This document shows positions 56,253-64,000 of a stretch of 64,000 nucleotides of DNA, in pieces. The stretch is from assembly GCF_022662015.1 (NCBI RefSeq), contig NZ_JAKMCM010000001.1, positions 434,001 through 498,000 on the forward strand, in the 5' to 3' direction. The notes beneath the pieces were generated by a model. The model was not told the origin of the DNA and ran no database searches. It worked only from the letters and a program-made list of their open reading frames with translations. Both the position numbers and the translations under genes were made by a program. The stretch is from Aestuariivivens sediminicola (lineage in GTDB: Bacteria; Bacteroidota; Bacteroidia; Flavobacteriales; Flavobacteriaceae). The first letter of the stretch is position 1. The number at the start of each line of letters is the position of its first letter.

Positions 56253-57749
56253 ATGACCCTTCCTAAAAACAAAAATGTATACATTGCTATCCTTTCCATA
56301 TTCATGTGTCAGGCCTTATGGGCACAGGCTGTCTACGAAGATGAACGCTATGTGCCAGAAACAGACACTGTGGTTTTAAAAAAATTGGAACAGTGGCAGG
56401 ATCTAAAGTTTGGCCTGCTTATGCATTGGGGCACTTACAGTCAATGGGGTATAGTTGAATCCTGGTCCTTAAGCCCTGAAGAATACGGATGGTGTGAACG
56501 CAAGATGGGAAGTAATCCTCAGGATTATTTTGCCTATAAAAAGGAGTACGAGGCACTTCAAACTACATTTAACCCAATAAACTTCGATCCGGAAAAATGG
56601 GCAATTGCTGCAAAAAATGCAGGAATGAAATATGTGGTCTTTACCACCAAACATCATGATGGTTTCTGTATGTTCGATTCAAAATATACCGATTATAAGA
56701 TCACATCACCAAATACGCCCTTCTCCTCGCATCCCAAAGCAAATATTGCAAAAGAAATTTTTAATGCCTTTAGAAATAAGGGGCTATGGACCGGAGCTTA
56801 TTTCTCAAAACCGGATTGGCACGTAAAGAGTTACTGGGATCCCTATTTCCCGCCGAAAGATAGGAATGTTAATTATTCACCTGAGGAAAATCCGGAAAAA
56901 TGGAATGACTTCGTTAATTTCACACATAACCAAATCATGGAATTAATGACGGACTATGGGAATATGGATATCCTGTGGTTGGACGGCGGTTGGGTGGCCA
57001 AAACACCAAAAGCCGAAATCAGTGAATGGTATAAGCACAGGATAAACAATTCGCCCGAAGGTTACCTAAAGCACCGTATTGTCAATCAGGATATAAAAAT
57101 GGACGAATTGGTGGTGAAGGTTCGTAAAAAACAACCGGGTCTTATTGTAGTAGATCGGGCTGTGCATGGTAAAAACCAGAATTATTTAACCCCCGAGAAC
57201 CGTGTTCCTGAAAAAACACTGCCCTACCCATGGGAGTCCTGTATCATCTCGGGAGGCGGTTGGTCTTATAGACCAGATGCTACCTATATGAGTGGCAGGG
57301 AAGGTATCCATATGCTCATCGACATCGTTGCTAAAGGAGGTAATTTATTGCTCAATATTGCACCTGGTCCTCAGGGTGATTGGCAGCAGGGGGCCTACCA
57401 CCTTCTCAATGAATTTGCCGATTGGATGGAAATAAATAGCAGCGCCATATACGGAACCAAACCCATTGCACCTTATAGAGAAAACAACATCTGTATGACC
57501 CAAAACGAAAAGGGCAATGTGTTTTTGTTATATTTGGCCAAAGACGGGGAAACTAAGATCCCGGCAGAAATTACGCTGACATCCATAAATCCCAAAAAAG
57601 GCACCCGAATACGTCTTTTGGGATCAAAACAAAGGTTAAAATGGCTAAAGCAGAAGGAAGGCTTTAAAATAGTAATTCCCCCATCCCTGCAGGACAATCC
57701 GAGCTGCAAGTATGCCTGGACCTTTAAAATTGAACAAATTGACCAGTAA
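56253..57749 (+). CDS. GH29 alpha-L-fucosidase, secreted
   Basis: This protein of 498 residues has an N-terminal signal peptide (A-L-W-A-Q-A). The GH29 features L-M-H-W-G-T-Y-S and T-T-K-H-H-D-G-F (fucose-binding histidines) are present. The nucleophile is Asp244 in M-D-I-L-W-L-D-G-G-W. The C-terminal region is a beta-sandwich. The enzyme removes fucose by a retaining mechanism. ATG at 56253 is preferred over TTG at 56232, which would overlap the previous gene. It lies between the GH123-like gene and the unassigned 815-residue gene. Confidence 0.92.
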   Translation: MTLPKNKNVYIAILSIFMCQALWAQAVYEDERYVPETDTVVLKKLEQWQDLKFGLLMHWGTYSQWGIVESWSLSPEEYGWCERKMGSNPQDYFAYKKEYEALQTTFNPINFDPEKWAIAAKNAGMKYVVFTTKHHDGFCMFDSKYTDYKITSPNTPFSSHPKANIAKEIFNAFRNKGLWTGAYFSKPDWHVKSYWDPYFPPKDRNVNYSPEENPEKWNDFVNFTHNQIMELMTDYGNMDILWLDGGWVAKTPKAEISEWYKHRINNSPEGYLKHRIVNQDIKMDELVVKVRKKQPGLIVVDRAVHGKNQNYLTPENRVPEKTLPYPWESCIISGGGWSYRPDATYMSGREGIHMLIDIVAKGGNLLLNIAPGPQGDWQQGAYHLLNEFADWMEINSSAIYGTKPIAPYRENNICMTQNEKGNVFLLYLAKDGETKIPAEITLTSINPKKGTRIRLLGSKQRLKWLKQKEGFKIVIPPSLQDNPSCKYAWTFKIEQIDQ

Positions 57750-57779
57750 ACCCACACGCTTAATCATTAAAACACAATC

Positions 57780-60227
57780 ATGGCATTGATCAGGTTCTCA
57801 AAATATATCCAAATAAGTCTATTGATAATTTTATGTTCGTGTAACGATCAAACCCTAACATTAACATCTCTAAATGGTGAGCTCAAATTCGAATTTGAGA
57901 AAAATGGGGCCTTTAGAGGCATATTAGATCATAAAAGAGGCATTAATTATCTGGACACCTCTGAAGCATCCTATCTCATGTCGATAAGAAAAGACAGTAG
58001 CTTCCATTATCCCGAGGCCATGGAAATGCATGACAGCGTGATTACCCTGAAGTATGCTCCGGATATGTCCGTTAAAATTAAATACGCTATCAAGGACGAT
58101 TATTTCACCTTTGAACTCAAAGAGGTGCATAGTGCAAAACCCCTCGATTTAATAACCTGGGGCCCTTACCCCACCACTATAGGGGATATCATAGGGGAAA
58201 CCGTAGGAGTGGTGAGTAATGATGAATTTGCCCTGGGTATTCAGTCTTTAAATCTCAAAACTTTAGGAGGTTTTCCGTATCAGGAAAATGACTGTATGCC
58301 TGAATTCGATGCCTTTTCCCAGGATGACATCACAAATGTTAATCCCGAAGACCAACCCCATGTGTTATATCGCATTGAAGCAGCCAAACCAACACAAAAT
58401 GGATCCAGTTTGCAAACCTATTGTCGAAACAGGCACCGAGACAGGATCATTGAGAACCTGGGTCATGACCTTTTTCTGGCCCCTAAATATGATGATGGTG
58501 GTGTAATAGGCTCTAAAATTGCATTTTTTGGAGTTAGCTCAGAAAAGGCACTGGAAACTATAGGTGAGATCGAAATAGCTGAAGGCCTGCCCCATCCTGT
58601 GAAAGACGGTAAATGGATGAAGCTTTTACCCGAAGCCGCTGCATCATACATTATCATGAATTTCAGTGAAGCCAATATCGATGCTGCGCTAGAAGTCACC
58701 CAAAAAGCCGGTTTAAAACATCTCTACCACTACGGTAAAACCTTTGACAGCTGGGGACATTTTAAATTATTTGAAGACCAGTTCCCAAATGGATATGACG
58801 GATTGAAAACCTGTGTCGAAAAAGCCAAAAATAAAGGCATCTCATTGGGGATACACACGCTTTCCAATTTCATTACAACCAATGACCCCTATGTAACACC
58901 CATACCGGATAAACGATTAGCTGAAGTTGGCCGTTCCATAATAACAGCAGATTTAGACGAACACCAAACAGATATCCCAATTGCTTCCCCTGAGTATTTT
59001 AATCAGTTTAAAAACAATAACTTAAAAACGGTTCGCATAAATGACGAACTCATACGCTACGGGTCGGTGAGTCAAGAAGCGCCCTGGATGTTATTGGACT
59101 GCCAAAGAGGGGCTTTTAATACTGCCCGTGCCAACCATAAAAAAGGAACTGCCATCTCTAAATTATTAGATCATTCGTACAAGGTTTTTTTATCGAATAC
59201 CGAATTAACAAAGGAAATTTCAAAAAATATAGCTAATTTATACAACGAAACCGGGTTGAAACAGATTTCATTTGACGGATTGGAAGGAAACAAATCTACA
59301 GGTTTGGGCAATTATGGTGAGTCCATGATGCCCTATGTATGGTATGAAAATTTAAAGGAAGAACGAAAAGATGGATTGATAATTGACGCCAGCAGGACCA
59401 CCCATTTTTTCTGGCACATATACACGCGCATGAACTGGGGAGAACCATGGTATGCCGGTTTTCGCGAAAGTCAAACAGAATATCGGATGAAAAACCAACC
59501 TTATTTTAGGAGAAATTTTATGCCTGGTATGTTGGGATGGTTCCAAATGACCTCTGAAATTAGTCTCGAGGATCTGGAATGGATGTTAGCCAGATCTGCT
59601 GCATTCGATGCCGGCTATGCCTTTATAACCTCTGAACAGACTTTGAATACACATGGGCAGTCCGACGCCATTCTCAACCTTGTAAAACAATGGGAAGCAG
59701 CAAGATTGGGAGGCGCTTTCCCAAAGCACCTTAAAAAGGAAATGGAAGACTTGAACAATGAGTACCATCTTGAAAACAGATCAGAGAACAGCTGGCATCT
59801 CTTTCCAACAAACTTTGCCTCATTTAATCATACTCAAAAAGTGAGACAGCCCGGAGAACCATTACACACCACTTATAATTTTGAAAATCCTTATACAGAA
59901 CAGCCTATTCAAATTACAATCAAACTAGCAGAGGAAACAGTTTGTAAGAATATTGTAGTTGAGTTGGACAATTATAAAAAAATAGAATTCCCGATAACCT
60001 TATCCGATAATCAAATCCTGAGGTATGAAGGCGGCGATAAAGCCACGGTATACGACCAACACTGGAATGCGATAAAAACGATCACCATGGAAGATGATGC
60101 CATTTTAATTTCCAATGGGAGCCACACGCTAACGGCGGATTGCACCTTCCTGAGTAGTAAGGTATCTGAAATTCATATTGAACTAAAAACTTTTGGAGAA
60201 CCAACAGTATTGAACACAACAAATTGA
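57780..60227 (+). CDS. Large lipoprotein with TIM-barrel character, family not recognised
   Basis: This 815-residue protein starts with the lipobox L-C-S-C (Cys21). The N-terminal part (about 25-280) is beta-rich, like the super-sandwich domains before many glycosidase barrels. The central part (about 285-640) has alternating strands and helices with A-G-L-K-H-L-Y-H-Y-G, G-I-S-L-G-I-H-T-L, Q-I-S-F-D-G-L-E-G (Asp499) and I-D-A-S-R-T-T-H-F-F-W-H (Asp536), which look like barrel strand ends with carboxylates. The tail (about 670-815) is beta-rich. No CAZy family that I can name fits. Its context is all glycosidases, so a new glycoside hydrolase family is an inference only. Confidence 0.65.
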   Translation: MALIRFSKYIQISLLIILCSCNDQTLTLTSLNGELKFEFEKNGAFRGILDHKRGINYLDTSEASYLMSIRKDSSFHYPEAMEMHDSVITLKYAPDMSVKIKYAIKDDYFTFELKEVHSAKPLDLITWGPYPTTIGDIIGETVGVVSNDEFALGIQSLNLKTLGGFPYQENDCMPEFDAFSQDDITNVNPEDQPHVLYRIEAAKPTQNGSSLQTYCRNRHRDRIIENLGHDLFLAPKYDDGGVIGSKIAFFGVSSEKALETIGEIEIAEGLPHPVKDGKWMKLLPEAAASYIIMNFSEANIDAALEVTQKAGLKHLYHYGKTFDSWGHFKLFEDQFPNGYDGLKTCVEKAKNKGISLGIHTLSNFITTNDPYVTPIPDKRLAEVGRSIITADLDEHQTDIPIASPEYFNQFKNNNLKTVRINDELIRYGSVSQEAPWMLLDCQRGAFNTARANHKKGTAISKLLDHSYKVFLSNTELTKEISKNIANLYNETGLKQISFDGLEGNKSTGLGNYGESMMPYVWYENLKEERKDGLIIDASRTTHFFWHIYTRMNWGEPWYAGFRESQTEYRMKNQPYFRRNFMPGMLGWFQMTSEISLEDLEWMLARSAAFDAGYAFITSEQTLNTHGQSDAILNLVKQWEAARLGGAFPKHLKKEMEDLNNEYHLENRSENSWHLFPTNFASFNHTQKVRQPGEPLHTTYNFENPYTEQPIQITIKLAEETVCKNIVVELDNYKKIEFPITLSDNQILRYEGGDKATVYDQHWNAIKTITMEDDAILISNGSHTLTADCTFLSSKVSEIHIELKTFGEPTVLNTTN

Positions 60228-60247
60228 TAACCAAATAAAATTCCATT

Positions 60248-62497
60248 TTGATTAAAACAGCATACCCCGCACAAAAAGCCATTGTCATCATCATATGCCT
60301 TCTCGTTCATGGAACCCACATTACGGCCCAGGTGGATTATGTGAACCCTTTTATTGGTACCTCCAATTTTGGGGCGACCAATCCGGGGGCCATTGCTCCC
60401 AGGGGGATGGTAAGCGTATCCCCTTTTAATGTGGCAGGATCGCAAAATGCCCCAATGGAAAAAGATAGCCGCTGGCTTTCCAACCCATACGTATATGAAA
60501 ATTCATTTTTAACAGGCTTCAGCCACGTGAATTTAAGCGGTGTGGGGTGTCCGGATTTGGGTGTCATTTTAACTATGCCAACTACAGGTGAATTAGAAAC
60601 CGATTATCAAAAATATGGCTCTACCTATGCCTTCGAGATTGCCAAACCGGGCTATTATAGTACGACATTAGAAAAATATAAATTAAAAGTCGAAACCACA
60701 GCCTCGACGCGCGTCGGGGTATCCAATTACGCTTTCCCCGAAGGACAGGCCAACATATTAATCAATTTAGGCCTGGGACTGACCAATGAAGAAGGAGGTA
60801 TGTTAAAGATTGTATCGCCCACTGAAATTGAAGGCATGCGAAACGTCGGCTCCTTTTGCTACTATAAACCCGATGAATCCTACCCGGTTTATTTTGTCGC
60901 TCGATTTAGTGAGCCCGCTGATGACTTTGGTATTTGGAAGACTCCGAGAACATACGATGGTTTGGAAGGACAGTGGATGGGTTACAATGGTAAAAAGCGC
61001 TTTTATAAACAGTACCGAAAGGAGGTTATCGGAGATAGCATAGGCAGCTATTTTACATATCACTTTAAAAAACCCACCCAGGTGGAGGTTAAAATAGGGA
61101 TTTCCTATGTGAGTATTGCTAATGCAAGGGAAAACCTGGAAAAAGAAACAAAAGACCTCAGCCTTATTGATATTTATAGAAGAACCTCTGAGCAATGGAA
61201 CAACCTTTTATCCAAAATTGAAGTCGAAGGCGGCACCGAAGACGACAAAACCATTTTTTATACAGCCCTGTACCATACGCTGATCCACCCGAATACCCTG
61301 AATGACATCAATGGCGAATATCCCACCATGGCCAAACGGGAAACGGCCAAAACAGATGGTACCAGATTTACTGTTTTTTCTTTCTGGGATACCTACAGAA
61401 ATCTACATGCGCTGATGTCGCTCGTCTATCCAAAGCAACAATCTGATATGGTCAAAAGCATGCTGCACATTTACGATGAGAGTGGATGGTTACCCAAATG
61501 GGAGCTCAATGCCACTGAGACCACTACCATGGTTGGCGATCCCGCGGGTATTGTATTGGCAGACACCTATCTGAGAGGGATAAAGGATTTTGATGTACAG
61601 AAGGCCTATGAGGCCATGCGCAAAAGTGCAGTTCAGTTGGAAGACAATCCGCTTCGTCCCGGAATAAAGGATTACATTCAAAAGGGATATCTCACCACAA
61701 AAACCACCCAAAGCGGTTCTGTGTCTACAACCCAGGAATACAATATTTCCGATTTTGCCATTGCACAGCTTGCTCAAGCTCTGGGTAAGACCGCCGATTA
61801 CAAACTGTTTTCCAGGCGTGCCGTAACCTATAGAAACCTGTTCGATAAAGAATTTAATTTACTGCGTCCCAAAAATCATGATGGGACCTGGTATACACCC
61901 TTTAATCCTGATAAAGGCGCTAATTTTGAAAAGAACCTCGGTTTTATAGAAGGCAATTCATGGCAGTATACCTTTATGGTGGCCCACGATATTTTATGGC
62001 TTATGAAAAGTATGGGCGGGCAAAATTCATTTGTGAAAAAATTAGATGAGGTCTTTGAAAAAAACCAATTCGATATGGCCAATGAACCCGATATCGCCTA
62101 TCCGTATCTTTATAATTTCACCAATGGTTTTGAATGGAAAACACAGGATCGCGTTTCGGATTTAATTCAGAAGTATTTTACCAATAAACCGGATGGTCTG
62201 CCTGGCAATGATGACACGGGGACCATGTCGGCCTGGCTTATTTACAGTATGATGGGCCTATACCCTGTTCTCCCGGCTAAACCTTTATACACCATCACCA
62301 CCCCTGTTTTCGACAAAATCACCCTCCATCTCGATGATACCTACTATAAAAATAAAAACCTTATCATTGAAAAAAAGGGTGAAGGCCATATTGAATCGAT
62401 CTTTATTGGAAATACCACACAAAAAACATGGTTTGTCAGTCATGACGAATTAGTCAATTCCGGCAGACTTTTAATTAATTTAAAAAAAGTAAGATGA
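60248..62497 (+). CDS. GH92 alpha-mannosidase, copy 4, type I signal peptide
   Basis: This 749-residue protein is the only one of the four with an ordinary signal peptide (ending H-I-T-A-Q) rather than a lipobox. The start is TTG at 60248; a stop at 60236-60238 rules out a longer frame, and no ATG is available upstream of the mature part. The opening reads Y-V-N-P-F-I-G-T-S-N-F-G. The acid block is F-I-E-G-N-S-W-Q-Y. The subsite motif is M-A-N-E-P-D-I-A-Y instead of H-G-N-E-P-S-H-H, and the base block is G-N-D-D-T-G-T-M-S-A-W. Specificity probably differs from copies 1 and 2. Confidence 0.9.
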   Translation: MIKTAYPAQKAIVIIICLLVHGTHITAQVDYVNPFIGTSNFGATNPGAIAPRGMVSVSPFNVAGSQNAPMEKDSRWLSNPYVYENSFLTGFSHVNLSGVGCPDLGVILTMPTTGELETDYQKYGSTYAFEIAKPGYYSTTLEKYKLKVETTASTRVGVSNYAFPEGQANILINLGLGLTNEEGGMLKIVSPTEIEGMRNVGSFCYYKPDESYPVYFVARFSEPADDFGIWKTPRTYDGLEGQWMGYNGKKRFYKQYRKEVIGDSIGSYFTYHFKKPTQVEVKIGISYVSIANARENLEKETKDLSLIDIYRRTSEQWNNLLSKIEVEGGTEDDKTIFYTALYHTLIHPNTLNDINGEYPTMAKRETAKTDGTRFTVFSFWDTYRNLHALMSLVYPKQQSDMVKSMLHIYDESGWLPKWELNATETTTMVGDPAGIVLADTYLRGIKDFDVQKAYEAMRKSAVQLEDNPLRPGIKDYIQKGYLTTKTTQSGSVSTTQEYNISDFAIAQLAQALGKTADYKLFSRRAVTYRNLFDKEFNLLRPKNHDGTWYTPFNPDKGANFEKNLGFIEGNSWQYTFMVAHDILWLMKSMGGQNSFVKKLDEVFEKNQFDMANEPDIAYPYLYNFTNGFEWKTQDRVSDLIQKYFTNKPDGLPGNDDTGTMSAWLIYSMMGLYPVLPAKPLYTITTPVFDKITLHLDDTYYKNKNLIIEKKGEGHIESIFIGNTTQKTWFVSHDELVNSGRLLINLKKVR

Positions 62498-64000
62498 TCA
62501 GGTATAGTCTTATTTCAATAGCCTTGTGCTTGATATTAAACTCCTGTGGAGACAAAAGCCTAACCCTTGTTAAAGATGGCAGCTCAGCATATGCTATTGT
62601 ATATTCTGATGCTCCAACCGAAGCCAACTATCGGTCTGCAGAACTCCTCAAATCGTATTTATATGACATCAGTGGTGTCCATTTGGATCTTGTCGATGAG
62701 AACACGCCGCATAACAAGCACAAAATTTATGTCGGGAATTATGAGGATGCGCCTTTAGATGCGCATCACATAAAGATAAGTACTGTAGAAAAGGACATCT
62801 ATATTTCAGGGGGATCGGCTGAGGCGACAAAAAATGCCGTCTATGAATTCTTAGAGCGGTATCTTGATTGCAGGTGGTATGCGCCCGGAGTAGACGATAT
62901 CCCCGAAAGAAAGACAATAGCATTACCATTACCGCTGTCCTATAGTTATACCCCTGAAATTAAAACCAGAACTGTTCATTCCAGATTATTTTATTCAGAC
63001 AGTGCTTTTGCTGAAAAACACAGAGTAACCGCTGAAGCCTTCCCCAATTATGTTCCGGAAGGCAGGGTACATACCTTCCACAAATTCATACCCGAGGCCA
63101 GCTATTACGATACACATCCGGAGTATTTTGCTCTTAGAGGCTCAAGGAGATTACCAACCCAATTGTGTTTGACCAACAGTGAGGTTCTAAATATTGTGAA
63201 AGATTCCGTTCGTGCATTGTTTATGAGATATCCCGAATCGACCGTCATATCGGTAAGCAGCAATGACAATACCCAGTATTGTGAATGTGACAATTGCAAA
63301 AGAATAGATGAAGAAGAGGGGAGTCATGCTGGGACGATGATACGATTTGTCAATGAGGTAGCCAGGGAATTCCCCGATAAAACCATTTCCACACTGGCTT
63401 ACCAGTACACGAGGAAACCTTGTAAAACAAAACCTTTAAAGAATGTCCTCGTTACCCTTTGTTCAATAGAATGCGATCGAAGCGCTCCTATTGAGGATAA
63501 GTGTCAAGATTTTGCGAATGACTTGAAAGGCTGGGGTCAGCTCACCGATAACATAAGAATCTGGGACTACACGACGCAATTCACGAATTTTTTGGCCCCA
63601 TTTCCTAACTTACATACACTTCAACCCAATATTCAGTTTTTTAGAAACAACAGTACGCGATGGGTATTTGAACAGCACAGTCATAATCCGAGTGAATTGT
63701 TCCAGCTGCGTTCATACCTTATGGCCAAACTGTTGTGGAACCCCGATGAGAATGTTGACGATCTTATAACTGGTTTTACCAATGGGTACTATAAGGAAGC
63801 AGGACCTTTTGTTAAAACCTATATCGATACCATTCACGCTGAAATACAAAACCATCCGGATTTCTTTTTATTCTTATATGGCGATCCTTCACAAGCTTTT
63901 GATACCTACTTAAATACAACCCTTCTAAACTATTATTCATCATTGTTTGATGAGGCAGAGGTGGCAGTGGCAGATCGGCCTGAAATCTTAAAACGCGTTA
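62494..64000 (+). CDS. DUF4838 lipoprotein, 3' partial
   Basis: The frame begins with ATG at 62494, overlaps the GH92 stop by 4 nt and runs open to the window edge, giving 502 residues without a stop. A lipobox L-N-S-C gives Cys18. The N-terminal alpha-glucuronidase-like domain (about 22-150) contains S-A-E-L-L-K-S-Y-L-Y and C-R-W-Y-A-P-G. DUF4838 follows, with S-V-S-S-N-D-N-T-Q-Y-C-E-C-D-N-C, then F-V-N-E-V-A. Such proteins are expected to be glycoside hydrolases, but no activity is proven for the family as far as I know. Confidence 0.85.
   Translation, partial: MIRYSLISIALCLILNSCGDKSLTLVKDGSSAYAIVYSDAPTEANYRSAELLKSYLYDISGVHLDLVDENTPHNKHKIYVGNYEDAPLDAHHIKISTVEKDIYISGGSAEATKNAVYEFLERYLDCRWYAPGVDDIPERKTIALPLPLSYSYTPEIKTRTVHSRLFYSDSAFAEKHRVTAEAFPNYVPEGRVHTFHKFIPEASYYDTHPEYFALRGSRRLPTQLCLTNSEVLNIVKDSVRALFMRYPESTVISVSSNDNTQYCECDNCKRIDEEEGSHAGTMIRFVNEVAREFPDKTISTLAYQYTRKPCKTKPLKNVLVTLCSIECDRSAPIEDKCQDFANDLKGWGQLTDNIRIWDYTTQFTNFLAPFPNLHTLQPNIQFFRNNSTRWVFEQHSHNPSELFQLRSYLMAKLLWNPDENVDDLITGFTNGYYKEAGPFVKTYIDTIHAEIQNHPDFFLFLYGDPSQAFDTYLNTTLLNYYSSLFDEAEVAVADRPEILKRV

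Noticed and set aside
60803..61195. Minus-strand reading frame of 130 codons
   Set aside because: Fully inside GH92 copy 4 on the other strand and rich in Ile, Cys and Ser without domain character; a shadow.
1..64000. CRISPR arrays, tRNA or rRNA genes, insertion sequences, prophage
   Set aside because: No regularly spaced repeats, no clover-leaf sequence, and no transposase, integrase or phage protein were found on reading both strands.

Overview
The window looks like a chromosomal segment of a member of the Bacteroidota, most likely a marine Flavobacteriaceae. It is AT-rich. It carries a mevalonate-pathway block, many Cys-anchored lipoproteins, and Bacteroidota-type -7 promoter boxes (TAnnTTTG) placed 17-21 nt before several start codons. 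I saw no rRNA, tRNA, CRISPR array, insertion sequence or prophage.

Left half (1-29.9 kb) is housekeeping and mixed metabolism. It opens with the 3' end of a TolB/FlgO-like TPR protein, a sterol-desaturase family protein and a homocysteine S-methyltransferase homologue. Three membrane or cytosolic glycosyltransferases follow, with a gamma-glutamyltransferase between them. Then comes a long minus-strand stretch: an RMD1/DUF155 gene broken by a frameshift, a VOC protein, two small acidic proteins, a deoxyhypusine-synthase-like enzyme and arginine decarboxylase (polyamines), an S4-domain pseudouridine synthase, UbiA prenyltransferase, GHMP kinase and diphosphomevalonate decarboxylase (isoprenoids), and a DUF1697/GDPD/TesB operon. 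Beyond it lie a giant metallophosphoesterase-BamA lipoprotein, the msrB-msrA pair, and a convergent pair made of an HD-PycTM membrane protein and a GAF-domain protein.

Right half (30-64 kb) is one plus-strand glycan-degradation locus that runs off the window. It holds four GH92 alpha-mannosidases, a GH18 chitobiase/chitinase-like enzyme, a glycosylasparaginase, a GH20 hexosaminidase, a cytosolic GH130 phosphorylase directly behind a sodium:solute symporter, a GH29 fucosidase, a DUF4091 (GH123-like) protein, a CBM9-like protein, a GHL10-like hydrolase, a DUF4838 protein, and an 815-residue enzyme-like protein I cannot assign. Together these could dismantle Asn-linked high-mannose glycoproteins: GH92 enzymes trim alpha-mannose, fucosidase removes fucose, glycosylasparaginase and GH18 break the GlcNAc-Asn and GlcNAc-GlcNAc links, the symporter may import Man-GlcNAc, and GH130 would phosphorolyse it. 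No SusC/SusD pair and no regulator are visible.

Embedded in this locus (44.4-52.2 kb) are five tightly packed genes of a type common in Planctomycetes: a DUF1549/DUF1553 cytochrome protein, a DUF1501 protein, a beta-propeller, an FN3/discoidin-like lipoprotein, and a membrane cytochrome with leucine-rich repeats. Two CxxCH haem sites and a C-terminal module shared with the GH20 enzyme suggest a cell-surface redox apparatus working with glycan degradation. I consider this the strongest candidate for an undescribed system in the window.
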